Below are positions 40,089 through 48,457 of a stretch of 64,000 bases of DNA, in pieces; positions within the stretch are counted from its first letter, which is position 1, and each line of letters opens with the position of its first letter. The stretch is from an uncultured Clostridia bacterium (GTDB lineage: Bacteria; Bacillota; Clostridia; Monoglobales; Monoglobaceae). The DNA is taken from assembly GCA_947589045.1 (NCBI GenBank), contig CANQBQ010000001.1, forward strand, positions 116,920 to 180,919. Reading direction: 5' to 3'. Made by a program: the position numbers and the translations under genes. The notes beneath the pieces are model-generated. The model saw only the letters and a list, made by a program, of their open reading frames with translations. It did no database searches and was not told the DNA's origin.

Positions 40089-41483
40089 TTATTTTTTGGA
40101 GCTTTGTTTGTTCTCTTGCTTATTTTGCTCCGCCTTTTGGGCGCGTTCGCGTTTAAGCTGCTCTTTCATATCCTCGTGCATATTGATGGCGTTCTGAGTG
40201 AGCCGTTCGATTGCGACCTTCTCCTGATGACGTTCGATAAGTGCGCTGTCGATGAGGACGTCCTCCTGATGATTGGACTGATATTTATAAACCAGCTTGA
40301 GCATAATGGGCGTTAAAATCGTAGTCGCGACGACCACTATGATAATCGGCGCGAAAAAGTCCTCCCGCATAAGTCCGAGAGCCGCGCCCTTCGACGCTAC
40401 AATCAGCGCGACCTCGCCTCGGGATACCATACCGATACCGATTTTGGTCGCCTGAAGATTTGTATAGCCGCACGCCTTTGCCCCCAGTCCGCAGCCGAGA
40501 ATTTTGGAGACTACGGCAACGAGGAGCAGAAGTATTGCAAAAATAACCATAGAAGCGTTCATTGAGCCGAGCGTAACTTTGAGTCCCACGTCCGCGAAGA
40601 AAATCGGGGAGAGGAACATAAACGAAACAATCTCAAATCTTCCTATCAAAAATGTCGTGTGCCTGTTTGACGAAAGGATAAGACCCGCGACAAATGCGCC
40701 GGTTATGTCCGAAACGCCGAATACCGACTCCGAAATGTACGCCATAATAAGGCAGAAGAAAAACGCGATTATTACAAAGCGGCGCAAGTCCTTTTTGTAC
40801 GAATTGAGCCACGGTATCACAAACTTAATGAACAGCAGAGCAATTATCGCACAGAATACAAAGAAGCCGATAATTTTAATTCCTATCGCTCCCAGACTTA
40901 CCGAGCTGTCCGCAAAGCTCGAAATGACGGTAAGAGCAATTATGCCCAGCACGTCATCTATAAGAGCCGCGCCGAGTATCGCGTTACCCGAATGAGTGGA
41001 GAGCTTACCCAGCTCCTTGAGCGTTTCGACCGTGATACTAACCGATGTGGCGGTCAAAATAACGCCTATAAATATATTTTGAAGCATATCCTTGTTAAAC
41101 GCCGAGGTGAGCGCCCAGCCCATAAGAAGCGGCACGATAACGCCGAACAGCGCGATTATAAACGATTTAAAGCCGCTTTTCCTAAGTTCCTTAATATCGG
41201 TTTCGAGACCCGCGCTGAACATCAGCACGATAACGCCTATTTCCGCGAGCCTTGAAATAAAGGTGCTGGAGGCGATAATCTCGCCGTTCGGACCCAGCTC
41301 GCCTATTATGTTGAGACACGCGGGTCCCAAAATCAGACCCGCCAAAAGCGCGCCGACCACCTGCGGCAAATGGATACGCCGCGAAAGCATACCCAGCAGC
41401 TTTGTGCTTATAAGTATAATTCCCAAATCAAAAAGGAACTTATAGCTTGAACCAAACAGAGTGTGATAAATACTTTCTACCAT
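40089..41483 (-). CDS. CPA2-type cation:proton antiporter
   Basis: A 464-residue membrane protein with about 12 helices. Family segments are IHLPQVVGALLAGLILGPAC, the ATSVSITVETLKELG crossing region, ALIDDVLGIIALTVISSF with the ion-binding acidic pair, and GMVSRGEVALIVASKGAALG. It resembles Na+/H+ or K+/H+ exchangers of the KefB/NapA group. The C-terminal 60 residues are a charged, Gln/Lys-rich cytoplasmic tail (EQLKRERAQKAEQNKQENKQ) with no TrkA-N domain. The ATG at 41483 has GGAGGG seven bases upstream, better than a TTG at 41498 that overlaps it. It could regulate pH or turgor alongside ktrAB. Confidence 0.92.
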   Translation of the reverse strand: MVESIYHTLFGSSYKFLFDLGIILISTKLLGMLSRRIHLPQVVGALLAGLILGPACLNIIGELGPNGEIIASSTFISRLAEIGVIVLMFSAGLETDIKELRKSGFKSFIIALFGVIVPLLMGWALTSAFNKDMLQNIFIGVILTATSVSITVETLKELGKLSTHSGNAILGAALIDDVLGIIALTVISSFADSSVSLGAIGIKIIGFFVFCAIIALLFIKFVIPWLNSYKKDLRRFVIIAFFFCLIMAYISESVFGVSDITGAFVAGLILSSNRHTTFLIGRFEIVSFMFLSPIFFADVGLKVTLGSMNASMVIFAILLLLVAVVSKILGCGLGAKACGYTNLQATKIGIGMVSRGEVALIVASKGAALGLMREDFFAPIIIVVVATTILTPIMLKLVYKYQSNHQEDVLIDSALIERHQEKVAIERLTQNAINMHEDMKEQLKRERAQKAEQNKQENKQSSKK

Positions 41484-41638
41484 ATATGTTCCCTCCAATA
41501 AAAATTACATAACCGAAATCCATACTAAATTATAAGCACGTTTTCAAATAATGTCAATAATCAAATCCTAAAAAATTACAGAAAAAATTACAAAAAATTT
41601 CTATGTTCGGGCTTAAAAAATTTTGACGTGCCTTCCGA

Positions 41639-41673
41639 TTGCGACAGTTTTTGCAAAATACCGATAGTATAAT
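41639..41673 (+). promoter_or_regulatory. Candidate Spo0A-controlled promoter of spoIIGA-sigE
   Basis: TTGCGA (41639-41644) and TATAAT (41668-41673) are 23 bp apart. The Bacillus spoIIG promoter also has over-long spacing (22 bp) that Spo0A corrects. TGCGACA (41640-41646) is one base from the 0A-box reverse complement TTCGACA and overlaps the -35, and TTTGACG lies about 20 bp upstream. Spacing and boxes together make this more than chance, but neither is perfect. Confidence 0.45.
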
Positions 41674-41732
41674 TTAAAATGAACACGGCAGAGGGGCATT
41701 GTTTACATAAAACGGCAAGGAGGCGGAGATAT

Positions 41733-42707
41733 GTGAATAAAGACGTGACGATTTACATAGATGTGCTTTTTATGCTGAATTTTTTGATAAACTCCTGCCT
41801 TTTTTACACCACGGGAAAAATTTGCAAGAGGGAGATAGGCGCGGGCAGGCTGTGCGCGGTGTCGGCTGTGTCGGCGCTGTACGCGGCGGTGATGTTTTTC
41901 CCGAAGCTCAGGATACTGTATACGCTTTTGCTGAAAATAGCGTTTACGGCGGCGTTTGCGGCTCTGGCGTTCAGGCTCAGAAAGCCGCGCGAGATTTTGC
42001 TTGTGACCGCGGTGTTTTTCCTCGTTTCGTTCGCCTTCGGCGGAGCGGTCGTCGCCGTCGTGTTTTTGACCGACGCGGGAGAACGCCTGAACGCGTCGTT
42101 TTCAAACGGTCAGTTTTATATGAACGTGAGCGTGTGGTCGCTTGCGGCGGCTTCGGCGGCGGCATACGGCGGGACCGTGCTTTTTGCGAAGCTGTGCAGA
42201 AAAAATTACTCGCGCGAGCGGTTGACCGTGCGGCTTGAAATACGCGCACTCGGCGGCGAGTTTGCAGTGAACGGATTTGTGGACACGGGCTGTTACCTGT
42301 GCGGAGCGGGAGAAACTCCCGCGGTAGCGGTCGAGTACGAGGCGGTGCGCGGCGTACTGCCGCCCTGCTTTGAGGAATTTGTTATAGACCCTTTGCGGGC
42401 GTTTGCCGAGTACCCGAAATTTTCCGCCGAAAATAAAATTACGGTTCTGACTTACCGAGACTTCGGCGGCGGCAACGGAATTATCCCTGCGGTTACGGCG
42501 GAGGGCATACGCGCACTTGACGGAGGAAAGGTCGAGGATAGAGTTTTGGTCGGCTTTACGGCGCAAAAACTGTCGGACGGCGAGTATAACGCGATAATAA
42601 ACCCCGACGTGTTCTCCGATTTCGCCGCTCCCGCGAAGCCCAAAAATAAAAAAGAAAATATATTTAAAGAAAATACATTCGGAATTAAAATTAGGAGGAA
42701 TAAGTAA
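41733..42707 (+). CDS. spoIIGA: Sigma-E processing peptidase SpoIIGA
   Basis: A 324-residue protein from a GTG at 41733, with AAGGAGG upstream; the longer frame to 41679 lacks a site. The N-terminal half has five or so hydrophobic helices ([20 protein letters not shown] at the start). The C-terminal cytoplasmic half is an aspartic-protease domain with the motif [12 protein letters not shown] (active Asp). Like its Bacillus counterpart it should sit in the sporulation septum and cleave pro-sigma-E. Its stop overlaps the sigE start by one base (TAATG), so the protease and its substrate are co-translated. Confidence 0.93.
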   Translation: MNKDVTIYIDVLFMLNFLINSCLFYTTGKICKREIGAGRLCAVSAVSALYAAVMFFPKLRILYTLLLKIAFTAAFAALAFRLRKPREILLVTAVFFLVSFAFGGAVVAVVFLTDAGERLNASFSNGQFYMNVSVWSLAAASAAAYGGTVLFAKLCRKNYSRERLTVRLEIRALGGEFAVNGFVDTGCYLCGAGETPAVAVEYEAVRGVLPPCFEEFVIDPLRAFAEYPKFSAENKITVLTYRDFGGGNGIIPAVTAEGIRALDGGKVEDRVLVGFTAQKLSDGEYNAIINPDVFSDFAAPAKPKNKKENIFKENTFGIKIRRNK

Positions 42708-43450
42708 TGCCGGAGAGAAATTTTTTGCAAAAGATTGTGCAGAGGCGGTATCTTTTTAAAATCTGGTGGCGCATAAAGCGATTTGCCCGCGTATATTATA
42801 TAGGAGGAAACGACGTACTGCCGCCCCCTCTGTCGCACGAGGAGGAGAAGGAGCTTATCGCAAAGCTCGCCGAGGATATGGAGTCCAAGGAAATACGGCG
42901 CATACTTATCGAGCGCAATCTGCGCCTCGTGGTTTACATAGCGCGAAAGTTTGAAAACACCGGAATAGGCGTCGAGGATTTGGTGTCGATAGGCACGATA
43001 GGTCTTATCAAAGCCATAAACACGTTCAGTCCCGCGAAAAACATCAAGCTCGCGACGTATGCCTCGCGGTGTATCGAAAACGAAATACTTATGTATCTGC
43101 GAAAGAACAATTCTGCTAAGACCGAGGTGTCGATAGACGAACCGCTCAACGTCGATTGGGACGGCAACGAGCTTTTGCTGTCCGACATTTTGGGGACCGA
43201 CAGCGACATAATTCAGAAAAACCTGGAGGATGAGGTTGACAAACAACTGCTCGGCATAGCTATGGACAAATTGTCGGGACGCGAGCGCCGTATAATGGAG
43301 CTTCGCTTCGGGCTGTGCGGAGCGGAGCGTGAGCGCACTCAAAAAGAGGTCGCGGATATGCTCGGCATATCGCAGTCGTATATATCGCGTCTCGAAAAGA
43401 GAATAATCAGCCGTTTAAGGCGGGATATAAGCAAAATGATAAATTCATAA
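42707..43450 (+). CDS. sigE: Sporulation sigma factor SigE
   Basis: A 247-residue sigma-70-family factor. The first 30 residues are the pro-sequence (basic amphipathic, ending VYYIGGN), which includes the site cut by SpoIIGA. Region 2 has [20 protein letters not shown] and [20 protein letters not shown], nearly identical to known SigE. Region 4 ends with [20 protein letters not shown]. It drives mother-cell genes after septation, including spoIID, for which a matching promoter is seen at 62485. A GGAGGAAT site lies before the ATG. Its stop codon is inside a perfect 34-bp palindrome. Confidence 0.98.
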   Translation: MPERNFLQKIVQRRYLFKIWWRIKRFARVYYIGGNDVLPPPLSHEEEKELIAKLAEDMESKEIRRILIERNLRLVVYIARKFENTGIGVEDLVSIGTIGLIKAINTFSPAKNIKLATYASRCIENEILMYLRKNNSAKTEVSIDEPLNVDWDGNELLLSDILGTDSDIIQKNLEDEVDKQLLGIAMDKLSGRERRIMELRFGLCGAERERTQKEVADMLGISQSYISRLEKRIISRLRRDISKMINS

Positions 43451-43480
43451 TATGTAAAGTTATATAACTTTACATATTAT
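43447..43480. repeat. Perfect 34-bp palindrome at the end of sigE
   Basis: Each arm is ATAATATGTAAAGTTAT and its exact complement, with no loop. It contains the sigE stop codon. There is no T-run after it. Its core TATGTAAAG recurs in the hairpin at 43557-43596. Confidence 0.8.
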
Positions 43481-43556
43481 GACAAACCGTGCTTAAAAGC
43501 GCATAAATAAAGGCTTTTTGAGAAATAAAAACAGCGGATGGGCTACACAAAAAACA

Positions 43557-43596
43557 GTCTGCATATGTAAAGCTAAATAGCTTTACATATGCAGAC
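43557..43596. repeat. Perfect 18-bp-arm hairpin overlapping the zinc-ribbon gene end
   Basis: Arm GTCTGCATATGTAAAGCT (43557-43574), loop AAAT, exact mirror to 43596. The last five codons of the zinc-ribbon gene lie in the right arm. Together with the palindrome at 43447 it brackets about 77 bp without a gene. Confidence 0.8.
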
Positions 43597-43954
43597 CTTG
43601 ATTTTTAGTTACCAATTTGAGATGGGTGTACTCCGCGCCGCATTTACAGGTTATCGAGCCCGCAAAATATTTCAGCTCGGAGGTTTTCAAAGAGAAAAGC
43701 GGCATACCGCACGCACTGCATTTGAAAAGTCCGTCGTTTGAAACCAGCGGCTTGTTGACGGGCTGGCTTGCGGAGCGGGGCAGGTAGTTATATTCCAGCG
43801 AACCTTTACAGCCGCACTTGCAGGCAAACATCAGCATAAGCGACCGATAACAGCCGCAGTTTAAGTAGCCGACGATTTTTTCGCATGGCTCGCATATGAT
43901 AAGAGAGCCACCCTTTTTGAGGGTGCGCGCGTTGCGGCAAATCAGTTCATCCAT
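43583..43954 (-). CDS. Cysteine-rich (zinc-ribbon-like) protein of unknown function
   Basis: A 123-residue protein with twelve cysteines arranged as CEPC, CGC, CKCGC, CSAC and CKC pairs, suggesting several zinc knuckles. No known family was recognised. The sequence FKCSACGMPLFSLKTSEL looks like a zinc ribbon, and AGSITCKCGAEYTHL like a second. Its start lies 13 bases inside the upstream sugar-isomerase-like gene, so the two are translationally coupled. The last codons lie in a perfect hairpin. It could be a metal-binding partner of the isomerase-like protein or a nucleic-acid-binding protein. Confidence 0.65.
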   Translation of the reverse strand: MDELICRNARTLKKGGSLIICEPCEKIVGYLNCGCYRSLMLMFACKCGCKGSLEYNYLPRSASQPVNKPLVSNDGLFKCSACGMPLFSLKTSELKYFAGSITCKCGAEYTHLKLVTKNQGLHM

Positions 43955-44772
43955 TTTTCCTGTACCCTTGCAAGAGTGTCCGCGTAGGTTTGCTCGTTTG
44001 TGGTTTCGAGAATACAGTCGATAAACGGCTTTTTCTCTCTCATTATATCAAACAGCAGGTCGGTGTTCAGCATACCGCTGCAAGCCAGAACGGGTACCTT
44101 TTCGCCGTTTTCAATCTTAAAGTCCTTGAGGTGGAGTATATCTATTTTGTCGCCCAGCTCGCGGAACATTCCCTTTATTATTTCGTCCTGATTGGTATAG
44201 TTTGAACCGTCTATCATATTTACGGGGTCAAAAATTACCGAAAGGTTGGGAGAGTTCATTTCCTCAACAAAGCGCACCGTGCTTTCCACATCGTTGAGAT
44301 TGTCCTTTGTTACGGGTTCCACGCCGAGCGTCACGCCGTACTTTTCGGCACACTCGACAAGCTCACGCATACCCTCCTCGAAAATGTCATAGGCACGCAG
44401 TTTGTCCTCTATATCGAGGTGTTGGACGTGTCCCGTTTCGGTTCCCACCATATTCGCGCCTATATAACGCGCAAATTTGAGGTTTGCCTTGAACCAGTCA
44501 AGCTGTGCGCGGCGCTCGTCGGGGTCGGGGTGAACGGGATTTATGTAACAGCCGAGCACCGAAACGCGCACGTTGTTTTTCGCAAGCTCGCCCTTTATGT
44601 AGTCTCCGAAGCCCGGAGTCATAACGCCGCAGTTCCAGTTGATGTCTTTAAACGATTTTTTGGGAGCAAACTGAATGTGGCGCACGCCAAGCTCCCCCAT
44701 TTGATTTGAAAGCGAAACAATGTCGCCGCACGATACGTCGTGTCCGCGCATACCGCAGTTTAATATACCCAT
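43942..44772 (-). CDS. Sugar phosphate isomerase/epimerase (AP-endonuclease family 2 TIM barrel)
   Basis: A 276-residue TIM-barrel protein of the IolE/xylose-isomerase-like family. Metal-site segments are GANMVGTETGHVQ, TLGVEPVTKDNLNDVE, SVIFDPVNMIDGSNY, DILHLKDFKIENGEKVPVLA and the terminal FIDCILETTNEQTYADTLA, which supply the usual Glu/Asp/His ligands. The natural substrate is unknown. The ATG has AAAGGGGC ahead of it. A gap of 99 bases separates it from thiC, whose transcript may or may not continue. It couples to the downstream zinc-ribbon gene. Confidence 0.85.
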   Translation of the reverse strand: MGILNCGMRGHDVSCGDIVSLSNQMGELGVRHIQFAPKKSFKDINWNCGVMTPGFGDYIKGELAKNNVRVSVLGCYINPVHPDPDERRAQLDWFKANLKFARYIGANMVGTETGHVQHLDIEDKLRAYDIFEEGMRELVECAEKYGVTLGVEPVTKDNLNDVESTVRFVEEMNSPNLSVIFDPVNMIDGSNYTNQDEIIKGMFRELGDKIDILHLKDFKIENGEKVPVLACSGMLNTDLLFDIMREKKPFIDCILETTNEQTYADTLARVQEKWMN

Positions 44773-44871
44773 AAGCTCAGCCCCTTTTCTTATAATATAT
44801 ATAATTTTAACATCTCTTTAAAAATTTGTAAACCGAATTTTCTTTCGCTCCGATACAAGCAAGCGGGGATT

Positions 44872-46182
44872 TTACAATTCGGAGCAGAACGTAACCTTTT
44901 TGCCTTCGAGTATCATATTTGTGGTTCGCACCGCGCACATCTTTCCGCACATCGAGCAGGTGTGGCGTTCTGCGGGCGGTATCTCGTTGTAATATCGCTC
45001 CGCCTTTTCGCGGTCAAAAGCAAGCTCAAACATTTTGTCCCAGTCGAGCTTGTGCCTTGCGTCGCTCATAGCGTTGTCAATGTCGCGCGCGTGCGGGATA
45101 CCGTTGGCTATATCCGCCGCGTGCGCCGCAATCTTGGACGCGACTATACCCTCGCGCACGTCGTCCACGTTCGGCAGGCGCAGATGCTCGGCGGGGGTCA
45201 CATAGCACAGGAAATTCGCCCCGTTTGTCGCGGCGATAGTGCCGCCTATTGCCGAGGTTATATGGTCGTAGCCGGGGAAAATATCGGTAACGATAGGTCC
45301 GAGCACATAGAACGGCGCACCGTGGCACAGCCTTTTCTGCAGCTTCATATTTGCGGCTATTTCGTTGAGCGCCATATGTCCGGGACCCTCTACCATAACC
45401 TGAACGTCGCGCTCCCACGCGCGCTTTGTGAGGTCACCCAGCTCTATAAGCTCGCTTATCTGACCCGCGTCCGAGCTGTCATCTATACAGCCGGGTCTGA
45501 GCGCGTCGCCGAGGCTTATCGTAACGTCATACTCGCGCAGAATGTCGAGAACCTCGTCGTAATGCTCATAAAACGGGTTTTCGTTGCCCGTCATCTCCAT
45601 CCACGCAAACAGCAGAGAGCCGCCGCGCGACACGATATTCATTCTTCTTTTGTCCCGCTTTAAGCACTCGACCGCACGCTTGTTGATGCCCGCGTGAATG
45701 GTCATAAAGTCGACGCCCTCCTCGGCGTGAGCGCGCACCACCTTCAAAAAGTCCTCCGCGCTTATTTCGAGCAGGTCTTTCTCAAGATAGCCTATCGCGT
45801 CGTACATAGGAACGGTTCCTATCATCGCGGGCGAGAACTCTATCAGCTTTTGGCGAAAGGCGTTGGTCTTGCCGTAGTTGCTGAGGTCCATAATCGCCTC
45901 CGCGCCCATATCTATCGCCATTTTGACCTTTTCCATCTCGCGGTCGTAGTCCACGCTGTCGCCCGAAATTCCGAGATTTACATTGATTTTTGTACGCAGT
46001 CCGTCGCCTATGCCCTCGGCGCTCAAAGAGGTGTGCCTTACGTTGGCGGGAATTGCGACAACACCGCTCGCGACAAGTTCACGCAGCTTTTCGGGAGCCA
46101 TATTCTCTTTATCCGCAACCGTCTGCATTTGCGGGGTGATTATCCCCTTTTTTGCCGCTTCCATCTGTGTTTTGTATGTCAT
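44872..46182 (-). CDS. thiC: Phosphomethylpyrimidine synthase ThiC
   Basis: A 436-residue radical-SAM enzyme that converts aminoimidazole ribotide to the thiamin pyrimidine. Diagnostic segments include [80 protein letters not shown] and [20 protein letters not shown]. The C-terminal cluster is CSMCGKMC (Cx2Cx4-type spacing reversed relative to classic radical SAM). The ATG at 46182 has AAAGGA eight bases upstream. No TPP riboswitch is visible: only 64 bases separate it from ktrA and they are AT-rich and unstructured. Other thi genes are not in the window. Confidence 0.97.
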   Translation of the reverse strand: MTYKTQMEAAKKGIITPQMQTVADKENMAPEKLRELVASGVVAIPANVRHTSLSAEGIGDGLRTKINVNLGISGDSVDYDREMEKVKMAIDMGAEAIMDLSNYGKTNAFRQKLIEFSPAMIGTVPMYDAIGYLEKDLLEISAEDFLKVVRAHAEEGVDFMTIHAGINKRAVECLKRDKRRMNIVSRGGSLLFAWMEMTGNENPFYEHYDEVLDILREYDVTISLGDALRPGCIDDSSDAGQISELIELGDLTKRAWERDVQVMVEGPGHMALNEIAANMKLQKRLCHGAPFYVLGPIVTDIFPGYDHITSAIGGTIAATNGANFLCYVTPAEHLRLPNVDDVREGIVASKIAAHAADIANGIPHARDIDNAMSDARHKLDWDKMFELAFDREKAERYYNEIPPAERHTCSMCGKMCAVRTTNMILEGKKVTFCSEL

Positions 46183-46246
46183 TTGAAATTTTCCTTTCAA
46201 AATAAATTTTAATAAATTTTAAAATTTTTAAGTCAAATCAGACAAA

Positions 46247-46894
46247 TCAGAGCTTGTTTATTCTCTGTATCTCCTTATGGCTGGACAGCACAAGCAGAGT
46301 TTCGTCGTCCGAGAGGTAGGTCTCGGGCGTGATTTTCGGGTCCAGCTTGCCGTCCTTTTTGGTGCCGAGAATGTTTATGCTGTGGATTTTTCTCAAATCG
46401 AGCTGACCTACCGTTTTGTTGAGCCACGCCTTGGGTACCGAAATCTCAAAGATAGCGTATTCGCCGTTTAAGGAGGTGTAATCCAAAATGTTATCGGTGC
46501 TGTAACGGACGGCAGTCCAGTACGCAATCTGCCTTTCGGGATAAACTATCTCGTCCGCGCCGTTGCGGAGCAGGAACTTCTGATGCACCTCGTCAAAGGC
46601 TCTTGAAACGACCTTCGGCGCGCCCAAATCCTTCAGGAGAGAGGTTGCCTCAAGCGAGCTCTGAAAATCGCTTCCGATTGCGACGATACATAAATCAAAG
46701 TTCGCCACGCCGAGTGAGCGGAGGAAGTCCTCGTCGGTTCCGTCGCCTATTACGGCGTTTGTAACATAAGGCAAAATCATATTTACGCGGTCCTCGCGCT
46801 TATCGACAGCCATAACCTGATGCTTGAGCTCGCTCAGCCTGTACGCTATGTTTCTGCCGAACCTCCCCAAGCCTATAAGCAAAATAGATTTCAT
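46247..46894 (-). CDS. ktrA: Potassium uptake regulatory subunit KtrA (TrkA/RCK)
   Basis: A 215-residue RCK protein. The N-terminal Rossmann domain starts SILLIGLGRFGRNIAYRLSE and has the acidic nucleotide-binding residue in VMAVDKRED. VVSRAFDEVHQKFLLRNGAD follows, and the C-terminal RCK_C domain covers the last 80 residues (KTVGQLDLRKIHSINILGTK). It forms the cytoplasmic gating ring on KtrB and binds nucleotides; c-di-AMP binding at RCK_C is common in Firmicutes. It lies 68 bases after ktrB. Confidence 0.95.
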   Translation of the reverse strand: MKSILLIGLGRFGRNIAYRLSELKHQVMAVDKREDRVNMILPYVTNAVIGDGTDEDFLRSLGVANFDLCIVAIGSDFQSSLEATSLLKDLGAPKVVSRAFDEVHQKFLLRNGADEIVYPERQIAYWTAVRYSTDNILDYTSLNGEYAIFEISVPKAWLNKTVGQLDLRKIHSINILGTKKDGKLDPKITPETYLSDDETLLVLSSHKEIQRINKL

Positions 46895-46962
46895 TTGATA
46901 CCCTTCCTTTCGCTTTGTATTTCTGTAATCACAATCATTATGTACCGATTGGCTTTAACAAG

Positions 46963-48309
46963 CTATCCGACAGACACCTTTTCCTGCGGGAGCTTTGAAT
47001 TGTTGATTTTTACAGTTGTCGCCGCGGCGAATACCAGTGTCAGACCGCCCACTCTGCCCAAAAACATAAGAGCGACCAAAACGCCTCTCGACGCAAGGCT
47101 CAATCCGGGCGTAATTCCGGTGGTAAGTCCCACGGTACCTATCGCCGACGCCGCCTCGAAAAAGCAGTTCATAATGGGCAGCCCCTCGAAACAGCTTATA
47201 AAAATTCCGCCGAACAAAAACAGGAAAATGTACAGCATCAAAATTGCGAGGGCGTTTTTCACCGCGTCGAAGTCTATTCTTCGCCCGAAGCATTGCACGT
47301 CGGTCCTGGCTCGGAAAACCGAGATTGCGGTGACAGCCAACACCGCCAGCGTTGTGGTTTTAAGACCGCCCGCGGTAGAGCCGGGCGAGCCGCCTATCAG
47401 CATAAGAATTATCATTACCGCTTTGGAGCCGCCGCTCAAATGCGTAATATCCACGGTGTTAAAGCCCGCCGTTCTCGTCGTTACCGACTGAAACAGCGAT
47501 GCGAGTACGCGTGTGCTGCCGCTCAGACCGGGCATATGCGAAAACTCGTAGAAATACAGAAACAGCGCAGGCAAGGTTATCAAAACGAGAGACGTCACGA
47601 TAACTATTTTGCTTTGAAGCCTGTATTTTTTGAAATGCAGTTTGTTCATTCGCAAATCCTGCCAGGTCATAAATCCTATACCGCCCGATACGATGAGCAC
47701 CATAATGGTTATGTTTATAAGCGGGTGCGCCGTAAACGAGGTCAGCGACGAAAACGGCGCGCCGCCGCCCATAATGTCGAAGCCCGCGTTGCAGAACGCC
47801 GAAACCGAGTGGAAAAACGCCTGCCAAAGACCGTAAATCCCCGACCTGCGGCAGAAAATGGGAGCCATAACCGCCGCGCCCAGAAATTCGACGCATAGCG
47901 TAAATTTCAGGATAAATCTGGTCATACGGATAATTCCTCCGACCTGCGGCGCGGAGATTGCGTTTTGCATCGTACTGCGCTGCATAAGACCTATCTTATG
48001 CCTTGAAAAAGTTATGAGAGCAATAGCCACGGTTATTACGCCCATACCGCCCACCTGAATCATTCCGAGTATGACAGCCTGCCCGAACGCCGACCAATAC
48101 GTTGCGGTGTCGTGAACCACCAGCCCCGTAACGCAGACCGCCGATGTAGCCGTAAAGAAAGCGTCAGCAAAGCCCGCTCTGCCCGCGCCCGCTTTTGAGA
48201 CGGGAAACATAAGCAAAACAGTGCCGAGCATAATCGCAAGAGCGAAGCTGCATATTATAACGCGGAATGAAAAAAAGCGTTTACTTATATGAATATGAAC
48301 TTTCTCCAT
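46963..48309 (-). CDS. ktrB: Potassium uptake channel subunit KtrB (TrkH family)
   Basis: A 448-residue membrane protein with the four M1-P-M2 repeats of TrkH/KtrB. Filter segments are TATSAVCVTGLVVHDTATYW, SVSAFCNAGFDIMGGG, VTTRTAGFNTVD and AASAIGTVGLTTGITPGL, each with the conserved glycine. Its product and KtrA make a K+ (Na+-coupled) uptake system. No ydaO-type c-di-AMP riboswitch is visible in the 148 bases upstream. The gene is 148 bases from the end of hydA, which has its own terminator. Confidence 0.95.
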   Translation of the reverse strand: MEKVHIHISKRFFSFRVIICSFALAIMLGTVLLMFPVSKAGAGRAGFADAFFTATSAVCVTGLVVHDTATYWSAFGQAVILGMIQVGGMGVITVAIALITFSRHKIGLMQRSTMQNAISAPQVGGIIRMTRFILKFTLCVEFLGAAVMAPIFCRRSGIYGLWQAFFHSVSAFCNAGFDIMGGGAPFSSLTSFTAHPLINITIMVLIVSGGIGFMTWQDLRMNKLHFKKYRLQSKIVIVTSLVLITLPALFLYFYEFSHMPGLSGSTRVLASLFQSVTTRTAGFNTVDITHLSGGSKAVMIILMLIGGSPGSTAGGLKTTTLAVLAVTAISVFRARTDVQCFGRRIDFDAVKNALAILMLYIFLFLFGGIFISCFEGLPIMNCFFEAASAIGTVGLTTGITPGLSLASRGVLVALMFLGRVGGLTLVFAAATTVKINNSKLPQEKVSVG

Positions 48310-48412
48310 AATATATCTTCTCTCAAAAATCTCATATTAAATACGATATATTTTACCACTAAAATCGGCGTATGTAAATAAAAAAATAAAAATTTACAAA
48401 AAACTTTTATAT

Positions 48413-48441
48413 AAAAAACGGACGCGCTGCTGCGCGTCCGT
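48413..48441 (-). terminator. Terminator of the hydCBA operon
   Basis: On the minus strand ACGGACGCGC pairs with GCGCGTCCGT around a 4-base loop, followed by six T residues (A-run at 48413-48418 on the plus strand). Confidence 0.92.
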
Positions 48442-48457
48442 CTTGTCTTATGCAATA

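Noticed and set aside
41575..41592. ATTACA pair upstream of spoIIGA as a WalR-like box
   Set aside because: The spacing is 12 bp rather than 11 and the cores are weak; it lies in an A/T-rich run where such hexamers arise by chance.
46895..48457. c-di-AMP (ydaO-type) riboswitch near ktrAB
   Set aside because: The upstream 148 bases are AT-rich and hold none of the conserved aptamer helices; the only strong hairpin is the hydA terminator.
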